DNA of 64,000 bases from Clostridia bacterium (GTDB taxonomy: Bacteria; Bacillota; Clostridia; Peptostreptococcales; Acidaminobacteraceae): positions 62,001-126,000 of the forward strand of contig JAGYOH010000006.1 in assembly GCA_018399635.1 (NCBI GenBank). Reading direction: 5' to 3'. How positions within the stretch are numbered: the first letter of the stretch is position 1; each line of letters starts with the position of its first letter. The notes under the pieces were generated by a model that was not told the origin of the DNA, did no database searches, and was given only the letters and a program-made list of their open reading frames with translations. Positions 25,411-32,626 of this stretch are shown piece after piece. Made by a program: the position numbers and the translations under genes.

Positions 25411-26160
25411 TCATATTAATAGTTCATCTTCATCAATGCTCGTTTCCTCTTTTAAGAAAGAGATTAGTTTATTTTTTATATGCCTCTTGTGTGCATACTG
25501 CTTTAATGTTGACTGGTTGACATTATAAGTATTAAAAAGCTCCTGGTAAATACTCTTAAGCTCTGCTCCTTGATAAGTGACAAACAGTTCATCGTCTACA
25601 AATAGATCAACCATGATTTTTTCAACAGTTGGCACAATGATGTTTTGAATTTCTTGTAGCGGAGAAGTTACTGTCAGGTTCTTAATGATGATGCTCGTTT
25701 GCCCAGCACTGATATAATGCGCCACTTCATGTTTCCCTGGATTTAAGAAAACATTTTTTTGTGATTCTTGCAGAAAAGCAAAAACTGCTGAAGCGGCGTC
25801 TTTATCAACTTCCACTATAACACTACTAGAAAATGCTTGATGAACCATAAGATTATTTAGCCAGGAAGTCTCCCATATGCACATGTCAACATAGGGGAAT
25901 TGATTTTGAACTTTTAAAAACAGATTTTTAAGCTTTTTGCTCACAGTAGGTTCGAAGTCTTTCTTGCTTTTGGTTGCATAGACTCCTCGCTTTAATGTGT
26001 GAATGACCCCATCATTTTTTAATGCATAGACACGCCATCGGAATGTATTCTTCTTTAAGTTTGGATCGTATTTTTGGTAAAAATGATACAGATCATCACT
26101 AGTGAACGGTTTATTGCCAAAGACATTTTTTATTTCTTCAGCTCTTAATTTGTCATTCAT
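25411..26160 (-). CDS. abiEi: AbiEi-type antitoxin / autorepressor
   Basis: This 249-residue protein is the likely antitoxin of the AbiE pair. The N-terminus contains a winged helix-turn-helix type region (FTSDDLYHFYQKYDPNLKKN, then LKNDGVIHTLKRGVYATKSK), the usual AbiEi DNA-binding wing. The larger C-terminal domain of AbiEi family form (WETSWLNNLMVHQAF) follows. In characterised systems AbiEi represses its own promoter through two inverted repeats, and exactly two such sites occur upstream. The ATG at 26160 is chosen because AAGAGGG precedes it by eight bases. It is AT-rich and co-transcribed with abiEii. Confidence 0.8.
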   Translation of the reverse strand: MNDKLRAEEIKNVFGNKPFTSDDLYHFYQKYDPNLKKNTFRWRVYALKNDGVIHTLKRGVYATKSKKDFEPTVSKKLKNLFLKVQNQFPYVDMCIWETSWLNNLMVHQAFSSSVIVEVDKDAASAVFAFLQESQKNVFLNPGKHEVAHYISAGQTSIIIKNLTVTSPLQEIQNIIVPTVEKIMVDLFVDDELFVTYQGAELKSIYQELFNTYNVNQSTLKQYAHKRHIKNKLISFLKEETSIDEDELLI

Positions 26161-26186
26161 CTCAAGCAACCCTCTTTTCCTGAAAC

Positions 26187-26227
26187 CAACATTTGGAGCA
26201 ATTTTCATTTTCGCTCCGTTTGTTTGA
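26187..26227. promoter_or_regulatory. abiE operator 1 (41 bp repeat with inverted repeat)
   Basis: The repeat contains GGAGC at 26195-26199 and GCTCC at 26213-26217. It matches 26274-26314 over 41 bases with one mismatch. It lies between the -10 and the abiEi start codon. Confidence 0.7.
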
Positions 26228-26235
26228 TTTATATC

Positions 26236-26264
26236 AGTATACATCAAATACCAAAATTAAGCAA
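26236..26264 (-). promoter_or_regulatory. abiE promoter
   Basis: On the minus strand TTGCTT and TATACT are spaced by 17 bases. It sits exactly between the two operator repeats. Confidence 0.65.
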
Positions 26265-26272
26265 GAATCGAA

Positions 26273-26479
26273 TCAACATTTGGAGCGATTTTCATTTTCG
26301 CTCCGTTTGTTTGAAATATTGACAAACCCACCAAGTGCCTTGATCACTACAATCAGGCTACCGGTGATCGTCAAGTAAGATGTCATAAAACCTGTAGTTA
26401 CAACTGACCCATCATGATATGGATTCATTAATTGTGAACTTCCTGAGAAAATTAACTCTCTAGTGTAATTCTCATTCAT
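26273..26479 (-). CDS. possible small membrane peptide upstream of abiE (doubtful)
   Basis: This 68-residue frame has one hydrophobic stretch (TGFMTSYLTITGSLIVVIKAL). Its 3' end runs into the second abiE operator repeat, which is unusual for a real gene. Another 32-residue frame (26570-26472) overlaps its start by eight bases. Neither has a convincing ribosome binding site. They may be remnants of genes lost during assembly of the island. Confidence 0.25.
   Translation of the reverse strand: MNENYTRELIFSGSSQLMNPYHDGSVVTTGFMTSYLTITGSLIVVIKALGGFVNISNKRSENENRSKC
26274..26314. promoter_or_regulatory. abiE operator 2 (41 bp repeat with inverted repeat)
   Basis: GGAGCGA and TCGCTCC (26282-26304) form a perfect 7 bp inverted repeat with a nine-base centre. 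It lies upstream of the abiE -35 and 87 bp from operator 1. Confidence 0.7.
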
Positions 26480-26604
26480 GATCCCTATTTTTCCCGTTCA
26501 TAAAAGCCAGGATTTCATCATGGCTCTTCTCGCTGTTTATGAATGCATGCACTAGCTCTTTTCCTTCCATATCACGCAATAAGAATATGAAAAATTTGAC
26601 AAAA

Positions 26605-26627
26605 AAATAAGCCTCTGAGAGGCTTAC
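26605..26627 (-). terminator. minus-strand terminator inside the right end of the island
   Basis: Minus-strand AAGCCTCT and AGAGGCTT form an 8 bp stem followed by seven T residues. It could block transcription entering the island from the right end. Confidence 0.6.
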
Positions 26628-26645
26628 AGTGATTTTTTTTATGCC

Positions 26646-26665
26646 ACAAGTGTCAAAGTCCCGGG
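26646..26665 (-). repeat. right terminal inverted repeat of the IS1634-like element
   Basis: ACAAGTGTCAAA plus GTCCCGGG mirrors the left end at 23446-23463 and directly abuts the right direct repeat. Confidence 0.75.
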
Positions 26666-26763
26666 CTTTTGATTCTCTTGCCGGAAAAACTCTTGACCAC
26701 CCATGCGAGGGGAAAGAGCAAGACCCGCAATGAATTGACCTTTTTCAAGAAGAATGATAAAAT
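26666..26763. repeat. 98-99 bp direct repeat, right copy, carrying the rubredoxin promoter
   Basis: This copy is one base shorter than 23347-23445. Its last bases are TAAAAT (26758-26763), 17 bases after TTGACC (26735-26740), so an intact promoter remains in front of the rubredoxin operon. Confidence 0.85.
26735..26763 (+). promoter_or_regulatory. promoter of the oxygen-defence operon
   Basis: TTGACC-N17-TAAAAT lies about 98 bases before the first rubredoxin start. A duplicate of the same promoter is at 23417-23445. Confidence 0.65.
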
Positions 26764-26860
26764 AAATGTAATTAGTACAACTTTGGAATGAAATTTTTCA
26801 TTATTTTTTATCTACATGGGTATCATACAAGTACATCAATCTAAAAGTGAGGTGAAAACA

Positions 26861-27025
26861 ATGCAAAAGTATATCTGTACGGCCTGCAGCTACATCTATG
26901 ATCCCGAAATCGGTGATGAAGATGGCGGTATCGCACCGGGTACGGCCTTCGAAGACATCCCGGAGGATTGGATTTGTCCGGTATGTGGCGTCAGCAAAGA
27001 TTTGTTCGAACCCTATGAAGGTTAA
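26861..27025 (+). CDS. rubredoxin 1
   Basis: This 54-residue mononuclear iron electron carrier has metal ligands in CTACSYIYD and CPVCG, with the conserved [19 protein letters not shown] core. The ATG at 26861 follows GTGAGGTGAAA; the frame extends upstream but only the family-length protein is expected. It heads the operon with a second rubredoxin, a Fur-family regulator, superoxide reductase, ferritin and rubrerythrin, and probably donates electrons to the last enzymes. Confidence 0.95.
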   Translation: MQKYICTACSYIYDPEIGDEDGGIAPGTAFEDIPEDWICPVCGVSKDLFEPYEG

Positions 27026-27043
27026 TCAAAGGAGGAATAGAAA

Positions 27044-27202
27044 ATGAAATATGTTTGTACGGCTTGTCAGTATGTGTATGACCCTGAATTGGGAGATATC
27101 GATGGCGGCATTGCACCGGGTACGGCGTTTGAAGACATTCCCGAGGACTGGGTCTGCCCCGTATGCGGCGTTGGAAAGGATATGTTCGAGCTCGTAGAGT
27201 AG
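27044..27202 (+). CDS. rubredoxin 2
   Basis: This 52-residue rubredoxin has ligands CTACQYVYD and CPVCG and the same [19 protein letters not shown] core as its neighbour, so the pair arose by tandem duplication. The ATG has AAGGAGGAAT upstream. It is 18 bases after the first copy. The differing tails (GKDMFELVE against [10 protein letters not shown]) suggest different partners, which is speculative. Confidence 0.95.
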   Translation: MKYVCTACQYVYDPELGDIDGGIAPGTAFEDIPEDWVCPVCGVGKDMFELVE

Positions 27203-27221
27203 GTTGAAAGGATGTTCTTTT

Positions 27222-27647
27222 ATGAATAAAAAGACAATTGACAATGTCGGTGATTATTTGAAATCCAATGGAATAAAACCATCTTTTCAGAGGATTCGAA
27301 TTTTTGAATATCTGTTGAATTCAAAAGAACATCCGAAGGTTGATGATATTTACCGTGAATTGATCCAGGAAATCCCGACCTTGTCCAAAACCACTGTCTA
27401 CAATACCCTTAACCTCTTTATGGAAAAGGGTATTGTTCACCTGGTGACCATTGAAGGTACGGAGAATCGATATGATGTGAATATCGAGGACCACGGGCAT
27501 TTCAAATGTGAGGTCTGTGGCAGGGTTTTTGATTTCGAGATTCTCGAAGGCGACCTCAAGACTGACCTTCCTGAGGGTTTTGTCATCTCTCAGAAGGACC
27601 TTTTCTTTAGGGGAACCTGTGCCGACTGCAGCCGGAAAAAAAATTAG
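27222..27647 (+). CDS. Fur/PerR family regulator
   Basis: This 141-residue ferric-uptake-type regulator has an N-terminal winged helix ([31 protein letters not shown]) and a C-terminal metal-binding half with [10 protein letters not shown] and a final CADC. The two CxxC pairs form the structural zinc site found in PerR. Its place inside an oxidative-stress operon argues for a peroxide-sensing PerR. A regulatory Asp or His set is compatible but cannot be proven here. It probably controls its own operon. Confidence 0.88.
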   Translation: MNKKTIDNVGDYLKSNGIKPSFQRIRIFEYLLNSKEHPKVDDIYRELIQEIPTLSKTTVYNTLNLFMEKGIVHLVTIEGTENRYDVNIEDHGHFKCEVCGRVFDFEILEGDLKTDLPEGFVISQKDLFFRGTCADCSRKKN

Positions 27648-27657
27648 GAGTGTTGAT

Positions 27658-28041
27658 ATGCCAAAAAGATTGGAAGTCTACAAATGTGAAAAATGCGGAA
27701 ACATTGTCCAGGTCCACGAGGGTACCGAATATCCTCTGGTTTGCTGTGGACAGGAAATGACACTTTTGGAGGAACAAAACGCGGACCAGACCACTGAGAA
27801 GCATGTTCCCCTGATAGAAAAAATCGATGGCGGATACAAGGTTACCGTAGGTTCCACCATCCATCCCATGACGGAAGCTCACTATATTCAGTGGATTCAG
27901 CTGATCACTGATCAGGACGAGGTGCTGACCGCCTACCTCAAGCCGGAACAAGAACCGGTGGCGATTTTCAAGACCGATGCCCAAAAGGTCACGGCACGAG
28001 AGTTCTGCAATATCCACGGTTTGTGGAAAAACGAAGCCTAA
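27658..28041 (+). CDS. desulfoferrodoxin / superoxide reductase
   Basis: This 127-residue class I (2Fe) superoxide reductase has an N-terminal desulforedoxin-type FeCys4 domain (YKCEKCGN, then VCCGQEM). The catalytic SOR domain contains the EKHVP motif, [12 protein letters not shown] and CNIHGLWKN, providing the four His and one Cys that bind the active iron. It reduces superoxide to peroxide using rubredoxin electrons. The ATG at 27658 follows TAGGAGTG just after the Fur-type gene. Confidence 0.96.
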   Translation: MPKRLEVYKCEKCGNIVQVHEGTEYPLVCCGQEMTLLEEQNADQTTEKHVPLIEKIDGGYKVTVGSTIHPMTEAHYIQWIQLITDQDEVLTAYLKPEQEPVAIFKTDAQKVTAREFCNIHGLWKNEA

Positions 28042-28060
28042 TCAAAAAGAGGAGGATTCC

Positions 28061-28570
28061 ATGATCAGTCAAAAAATGCAAGAGGCCATCAATGCCCAAA
28101 TCAACGAAGAACTCTTTTCATCCTACTTGTACCTGTCCATGTCCGCATTTTTTGAGGACATGAGTCTGACGGGTTTTGCCAACTGGATGAGAATCCAGGC
28201 CCAGGAAGAACAGTTCCATGCCATGAAATTCTTTGACTATCTGAGTGAAAGAGGTGGCCGGGTCGAACTGCTGGCCATCGAAAAGCCGGAAAAGAACTGG
28301 CCGGACATTGTGACGGTTTTTGAAGAGACTTATAAACACGAGCAGCACATCACCGCCAAGATCAATGAACTGGTCAGCATCGCCGCTGATGAAAAAGACT
28401 ACGCCTCTGGCAATTTCCTGCAGTGGTATGTGGGCGAGCAGGTCGAGGAGGAGGCAGCCGCTTCAGAGATCCTCGAGCAGATCAAGTTTTTAGGTGAAAA
28501 CAAACACGGGATTTTGATGCTTGACCGTGAATTTAAATCCAGGACCTTTCAACCTCCCGTGGAGGCTTGA
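28061..28570 (+). CDS. ftnA: ferritin
   Basis: This 169-residue non-haem ferritin stores iron and oxidises Fe(II). The ferroxidase ligands are in NEELFSSYLYLSM, AQEEQFHAMKFFDYL and the later QVEEEAAASEIL block. The length is typical of bacterial FtnA. A strong Shine-Dalgarno (AGAGGAGG) precedes the ATG. Removal of free iron complements superoxide and peroxide reduction by its neighbours. Confidence 0.94.
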   Translation: MISQKMQEAINAQINEELFSSYLYLSMSAFFEDMSLTGFANWMRIQAQEEQFHAMKFFDYLSERGGRVELLAIEKPEKNWPDIVTVFEETYKHEQHITAKINELVSIAADEKDYASGNFLQWYVGEQVEEEAAASEILEQIKFLGENKHGILMLDREFKSRTFQPPVEA

Positions 28571-28601
28571 ATGAATGAACTGAATGAGGGGAGTACGGTC
28601 A

Positions 28602-29177
28602 ATGAAGAGTATTAAAGGTACAGTTACAGAACAAAACCTGTTGAAATCCTTTGCAGGGGAATCCCAGGCCCGGCAGCGGTATGTGATGTTTGCCGAAAAG
28701 GCCAGGGAGGAAGGCTATGAGCAGATTGCCAGTTTTTTTGAAGAAACCGCCGACAATGAGAGGGTACATGCCGCGAGATTTTTCGGATACCTTGAAGGAG
28801 GAATGGTGACCATCGAAGCCGCCTATCCCGCCGGAAAAGTGGGAACGACCCTGGAGAACCTCCTTGAGGCGGCTGCGGGAGAGAACGAAGAGCATACGGA
28901 TCTGTATCCCGCCTTTGCCAAGGTGGCCAAGGAAGAGGGCTTTTCAGAAATCGCTTCCGCATGGCTCATGATCGCCAAGGTCGAGGTGGAGCATGAGAAG
29001 AGGTATTTGAAACTGGCCCAGAACATAAAGGAGGGCAAGGTCTTCAAAAGAGATTCCGCTGTTCGATGGAAATGCGAGCTCTGCGGTTATGTGCATGAAG
29101 GACCGGAGGCGCCGGCTGTCTGTCCCTCCTGTCTGCAGAAGCAGGACCAGTTTGGCTTGAAGGAATCCAACTACTAG
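28602..29177 (+). CDS. rubrerythrin
   Basis: This 191-residue peroxide reductase has a diiron four-helix bundle (ESQARQRYVMFAEKAREEG, EETADNERVHAARFF, ENEEHTDLYPAFAKVA, KVEVEHEKRYLKL) followed by a C-terminal rubredoxin-like FeCys4 domain with CELCG and CPSC. The ATG at 28602 is preferred to an in-frame ATG 18 bases earlier because GAGGGGAG then sits at normal distance. It is the last gene of the oxygen-defence operon. Confidence 0.95.
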   Translation: MKSIKGTVTEQNLLKSFAGESQARQRYVMFAEKAREEGYEQIASFFEETADNERVHAARFFGYLEGGMVTIEAAYPAGKVGTTLENLLEAAAGENEEHTDLYPAFAKVAKEEGFSEIASAWLMIAKVEVEHEKRYLKLAQNIKEGKVFKRDSAVRWKCELCGYVHEGPEAPAVCPSCLQKQDQFGLKESNY

Positions 29178-29247
29178 AAAAGAAATTATCTGGAGAAGGC
29201 CGGTTGAGGCTTCAGGAGTCAACGGTCTTTCTCTTTTTGGGCCTGGT

Positions 29248-29276
29248 TTGACACGGCGGTTCTTTTTTAGTACAAT
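29248..29276 (+). promoter_or_regulatory. promoter of the glycine betaine transporter operon
   Basis: TTGACA-N17-TACAAT is a strong promoter lying 283 bases before the first start codon, so the transcript has a long leader. Confidence 0.65.
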
Positions 29277-29282
29277 GAGTTG

Positions 29283-29558
29283 GTAGGAAAATTTTATAAA
29301 AACATGAAGTAGATTGTCGAGGAGTATTCCTTTCGCAGCTTTTCCAAGGATGAAATCACAATTGAAAAATGCTTTTAGAACTGGAGTCTGCATAGGTTCT
29401 GATCCCTTTATTTTCAGGACATGTGCTTTCAATAATCGTATTGAAAAAAGTTGATTTGATCATCAACTGAAAGACATTCTAACTCTATTTTTTTTAGAGT
29501 TAGATTTTTTTTAGAAAATTGTACTTGTCGAAATTTAAGTGAAGGTGGTGTAAGTCAT
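29283..29558 (+). promoter_or_regulatory. long structured leader of the glycine betaine transporter operon
   Basis: This stretch holds no gene. It contains a hairpin TTTCAATA-ATCG-TATTGAAA (29427-29446), a weaker GTTGAT/ATCAAC pairing near 29450-29468, and then a terminator-like stem. It could be an attenuating leader or riboswitch; I do not recognise a known class, and a ydaO (c-di-AMP) element is not apparent. Confidence 0.4.
29479..29512 (+). terminator. terminator-like hairpin within the transporter leader
   Basis: CTAACTCTA and TAGAGTTAG form a perfect 9 bp stem followed by eight T residues, 47 bases before the opuAA start. It would stop transcription before the genes unless regulated. 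Confidence 0.7.
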
Positions 29559-30752
29559 ATGAGCAAAGTTTCCGTAAAAAATCTGTACATGATCTACGGC
29601 AACCATCCCAAAAAACCCCTGGCCCTGGTCAAGGAAGGAATCTCAAAAGAGGAACTCCTTGAAAAGACGGGTCATGGCATCGGGGTGAACAATGTCAGCT
29701 TTGAGGTTGAAGAAGGTGAAACCTTCGTCGTGATGGGACTCTCCGGCAGTGGCAAGTCCACCCTGATCCGGTGCCTGAACCGGCTGATAGAACCGACGGC
29801 GGGAGAGATTCTCATCGATGGCCAGAATATCGTCGGTTGCTCCAAGGAAACCCTTCTGGAAATCAGAAGGAAGAAGGTGGCCATGGTATTCCAGCATTTC
29901 GCCCTCTTTCCCCATCGCAATATCTGGAACAATGTGGCCTATGGGCTGGAGGTCCAGAACATGCCTCTCGAGGACAGGCGGGACAAGGCCTTTGAATCCC
30001 TTGAAGCGGTCGGCCTCAAGGGATATGAGGAGTCCATGCCCACCCAGCTCAGCGGCGGCATGCAACAGCGGGTCGGTCTGGCCCGGGCCCTGGCGACGGA
30101 TGCGGACATTCTATTGATGGATGAAGCCTTCAGCGCCCTTGATCCCCTGATTCGAAAGGAAATGCAGGATGAACTACTGACCCTGCAGGCCAACATGAAA
30201 AAGACCATCATCTTCATTACCCACGACCTGGATGAAGCCTTGAAAATCGGTGACCGCATCGCCATCATGAAGGACGGGGTGGTGGTGCAGATCGGTACCC
30301 CGGAGGAGATTCTCAACAAGCCTGCGGATGCCTATGTCAAAGAGTTCCTCCAGGATGTCAACCGGGTGAAGGTGGTGGCGGCTTCCTCCATCATGAAAAA
30401 GCCTGATGCCATTGTTTCCTCCAAGGACGGCACCCGGGTGGCGGTGAGAAAGATGAAGGAATCGGGGATTTCAAGCATCTTCGTGGTGGACAAGGATCGG
30501 CGGCTGCAGGGTATCATCACCATTGACGATGCCCTGGAATTGCTGAAGCAGGAGATTCACAGCATCGAGTCCATCATCATAGACGAGGTCCACAGGACCT
30601 CCCCTGAAACCCCCATCATCGACCTGCTGCCCACGGCGATCAACACCAAATACCCGATAGCCGTCACCAGTGAAGACAATCGACTGATTGGAATCATCGT
30701 CAGGGTTTCTGTGCTGGCCGGCATTCTGGGAGAGGAGGATTCAGATGAATAA
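29559..30752 (+). CDS. opuAA: glycine betaine/proline ABC transporter ATP-binding protein
   Basis: This 397-residue ATPase energises uptake of betaine-type osmoprotectants. Walker A is GLSGSGKST, the signature is LSGGMQQRVGLARAL, and Walker B is ILLMDEAFSALDP. The N-terminal extension and the two C-terminal CBS domains (about 275-390; ISSIFVVDKDRRLQGIITIDDAL) are the usual OpuAA/ProV arrangement and sense ionic strength in OpuA. The gene overlaps the permease gene by eight bases. Confidence 0.94.
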   Translation: MSKVSVKNLYMIYGNHPKKPLALVKEGISKEELLEKTGHGIGVNNVSFEVEEGETFVVMGLSGSGKSTLIRCLNRLIEPTAGEILIDGQNIVGCSKETLLEIRRKKVAMVFQHFALFPHRNIWNNVAYGLEVQNMPLEDRRDKAFESLEAVGLKGYEESMPTQLSGGMQQRVGLARALATDADILLMDEAFSALDPLIRKEMQDELLTLQANMKKTIIFITHDLDEALKIGDRIAIMKDGVVVQIGTPEEILNKPADAYVKEFLQDVNRVKVVAASSIMKKPDAIVSSKDGTRVAVRKMKESGISSIFVVDKDRRLQGIITIDDALELLKQEIHSIESIIIDEVHRTSPETPIIDLLPTAINTKYPIAVTSEDNRLIGIIVRVSVLAGILGEEDSDE

Positions 30753-31572
30753 AATTCCAATCGGAGATTATTTCGAAATGTTCATTGACTGGCTGATGGA
30801 CAATTTTGAACCGGTATTCGAAGGCATCAAAAGCGGAATTCTCTGGGTCATCGGCGGCTTTGAAACCGCCCTGCTGTCCGTGCCTTCCCTGGTCATGATT
30901 GCAATCATTTCATTGATCGCCTGGAAGGTGGCCAAGCGCCGGGTTGCCATTTTCACCCTTCTGGGACTCCTGCTCATCGACAACTTGAATCTCTGGGACA
31001 AGACCATGGAATCCCTGGCCCTGGTATTCACCGCCACGGTGATCGCCCTGGTCATCGGCATTCCCATGGGAATCTGGATGGCCAGAAAGGATGGGGTCGA
31101 TCGGACCATGCGGCCGATTCTGGACTTCATGCAGACCATGCCCGCCTTTGTCTATCTGATTCCAGCCGTGATTTTCTTTGATCTCGGGAAGGTGCCGGGG
31201 GCTTTTTCCACGATTATTTTCGCCATGCCCCCCGTGGTAAGACTCACCAATCTGGGAATCAGACAAGTGCCCAAGGAGGTGGTGGAGGCTTCAAAATCCT
31301 TCGGTTCCACCTCCAAGCAGCTCCTCTTGAAGGTGCAGTTGCCCCTGGCCACCCCCACCATACTGGCCGGGGTCAATCAAACCATCATGCTGGCCCTGTC
31401 CATGGTGGTGATATCCGCCATGATCGGTGCCAGGGGACTTGGTGAAGAGGTTCTGAAGGGCGTCACCCAGATGCAGATCGGCAAAGGCTTTGAAGGCGGT
31501 GTCGCCGTGGTCATTCTTGCCATGATACTCGACCGCATCACCCAGGCCCTGGGAACGTCAAGTACGAAATAG
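30745..31572 (+). CDS. opuAB: glycine betaine ABC transporter permease
   Basis: This 275-residue inner-membrane permease of the ProW/OpuAB type has about six TM segments and the typical MQTMPAFVYLIPAVIFFDLG and EVVEASKSFGSTSKQLLLKV (coupling helix) stretches, plus MVVISAMIGARGLGEEVL near the end. The ATG at 30745 follows GAGAGGAGG inside the ATPase gene. It is coupled with the ATPase upstream and the binding protein downstream. Confidence 0.94.
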   Translation: MNKIPIGDYFEMFIDWLMDNFEPVFEGIKSGILWVIGGFETALLSVPSLVMIAIISLIAWKVAKRRVAIFTLLGLLLIDNLNLWDKTMESLALVFTATVIALVIGIPMGIWMARKDGVDRTMRPILDFMQTMPAFVYLIPAVIFFDLGKVPGAFSTIIFAMPPVVRLTNLGIRQVPKEVVEASKSFGSTSKQLLLKVQLPLATPTILAGVNQTIMLALSMVVISAMIGARGLGEEVLKGVTQMQIGKGFEGGVAVVILAMILDRITQALGTSSTK

Positions 31573-31644
31573 TTTGCTTGGGGAACGAAGGGGAGGGTCC
31601 CCTGAGGTCCCTGAAATAAATAAAAATTCAAAGGAGATGAGACC

Positions 31645-32562
31645 ATGAAGAAAAATTTAATGATGTCAACCATTCTGATCCTGGTACTGTTGCTGGGAGG
31701 AGTACTGTTAACGGGCTGTGCTCAGGAGGAACCTGCACCTTCGGAGGAACCTGCACCTTCGGAGGAACCTGCCGAGGCGCCCAAGGAAGTCGCCCTGGGC
31801 TATGTCAACTGGGCTGAAGGGGTTGCCATGACCTTTCTGGCTGAAGCCATTCTAGAGGATCACATGGGCTACGAGGTTGAGGCCACCATGGCTGATGTGG
31901 CACCGATCTTCACCTCCGTCGCCAACGGCGGCACCGATGCCTTCATGGACGGCTGGTTGCCCGTCACCCATGAGAGTTATATGGAGGAATTCGGCGAGGA
32001 CCTGGTAGACCTCGGCTACAACAATGAAGGGGCTCGAATCGGCCTGGTGGTTCCGGCCTATATGGATATCGATACCATTGAAGAACTCAATGACGTGGTG
32101 GCGGATCTTGAAGGTCAGATCATCGGGATCGACTCCGGTGCGGGAATCATGGGGGCTGCCGAGACGGCCATTGCCGAGTACGGCCTTGATCTGGAACTGA
32201 TTCCGGGAAGCGGTCCCACCATGACGGCCTCCCTGGACAAGGCCATCGAGCGGGAAGAAGCCATTGTGGTCACCGGATGGGCACCCCACTGGAAATTCGC
32301 CCGATATGACCTCAAATTCCTGGAGGATTCCAAGGGAGTCTTCGGGGATATCGAGAACATTCACACCATCGCCCGTGTCGGACTCGAAGAAGAAATGCCG
32401 GAGGTGGCTCAGTTCCTCAAGAACTTCTACCTTGATTCCCAGCAACTGGGTGACCTGATGGGTGCCTTTGCTGATGCCGGTGACGCCGACGAGCTTGAAA
32501 CCGCCCGGGCCTGGATGGCCGAAAACGAAGAGCTTGTCATGAGCTGGATTCCTGAACAATAG
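31645..32562 (+). CDS. opuAC: glycine betaine-binding lipoprotein
   Basis: This 305-residue substrate-binding lipoprotein has a signal peptide with lipobox LLTGC, followed by a linker in which EEPAPS is repeated (encoded at about 31726-31767). The OpuAC-type domain starts at VALGYVNWAEGVAMTF and includes DAFMDGWLPVTHESYMEE and VVTGWAPHWKFARYDLKFL, whose tryptophans form the quaternary-ammonium cage. A separate Shine-Dalgarno (AAAGGAGATG) precedes the ATG, and a terminator follows. Confidence 0.94.
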   Translation: MKKNLMMSTILILVLLLGGVLLTGCAQEEPAPSEEPAPSEEPAEAPKEVALGYVNWAEGVAMTFLAEAILEDHMGYEVEATMADVAPIFTSVANGGTDAFMDGWLPVTHESYMEEFGEDLVDLGYNNEGARIGLVVPAYMDIDTIEELNDVVADLEGQIIGIDSGAGIMGAAETAIAEYGLDLELIPGSGPTMTASLDKAIEREEAIVVTGWAPHWKFARYDLKFLEDSKGVFGDIENIHTIARVGLEEEMPEVAQFLKNFYLDSQQLGDLMGAFADAGDADELETARAWMAENEELVMSWIPEQ

Positions 32563-32581
32563 GAGTATATTTCAAAGAGAA

Positions 32582-32612
32582 GGCTCCGATCATTTGATCG
32601 GGGCCTTTTTTT
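32582..32612 (+). terminator. terminator of the opuA operon
   Basis: GGCTCCGATCA and TGATCGGGGCC form an 11 bp stem with one G-T pair, followed by seven T residues. Confidence 0.85.
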
Positions 32613-32626
32613 GGACAGGGACCCTG

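Larger units (their letters stand above)
23446..26665. mobile_element. decayed IS1634-like element carrying IS21 debris and an AbiE pair
   Basis: The ends are inverted repeats: CCCGCGTTTGACACTTGT at 23446-23463 and its counterpart ACAAGTGTCAAAGTCCCGGG at 26646-26665, sharing a perfect 12-base core. Outside them lie 98-99 bp direct repeats, as expected of the IS1634 group, which is known for long, variable target duplications. Inside, only the C-terminal part of the IS1634-like transposase remains, joined to the 3' end of an IS21 istB gene. The rest is AT-rich DNA with an intact AbiE toxin-antitoxin operon. The 5' part of the transposase is missing, so the element cannot move on its own. Confidence 0.75.

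Noticed and set aside
26187-26314. CRISPR-like repeats from the two 41-base repeats.
   Set aside because: There are only two units, the spacing holds a promoter, each repeat is internally palindromic, and no cas genes are present. The operator explanation fits better.
29559-32562. Choline rather than glycine betaine specificity for the opuA-like operon.
   Set aside because: Sequence alone cannot separate them, but the OpuAC-type tryptophans and the CBS-ATPase form are typical of OpuA, so betaine is the more cautious call.
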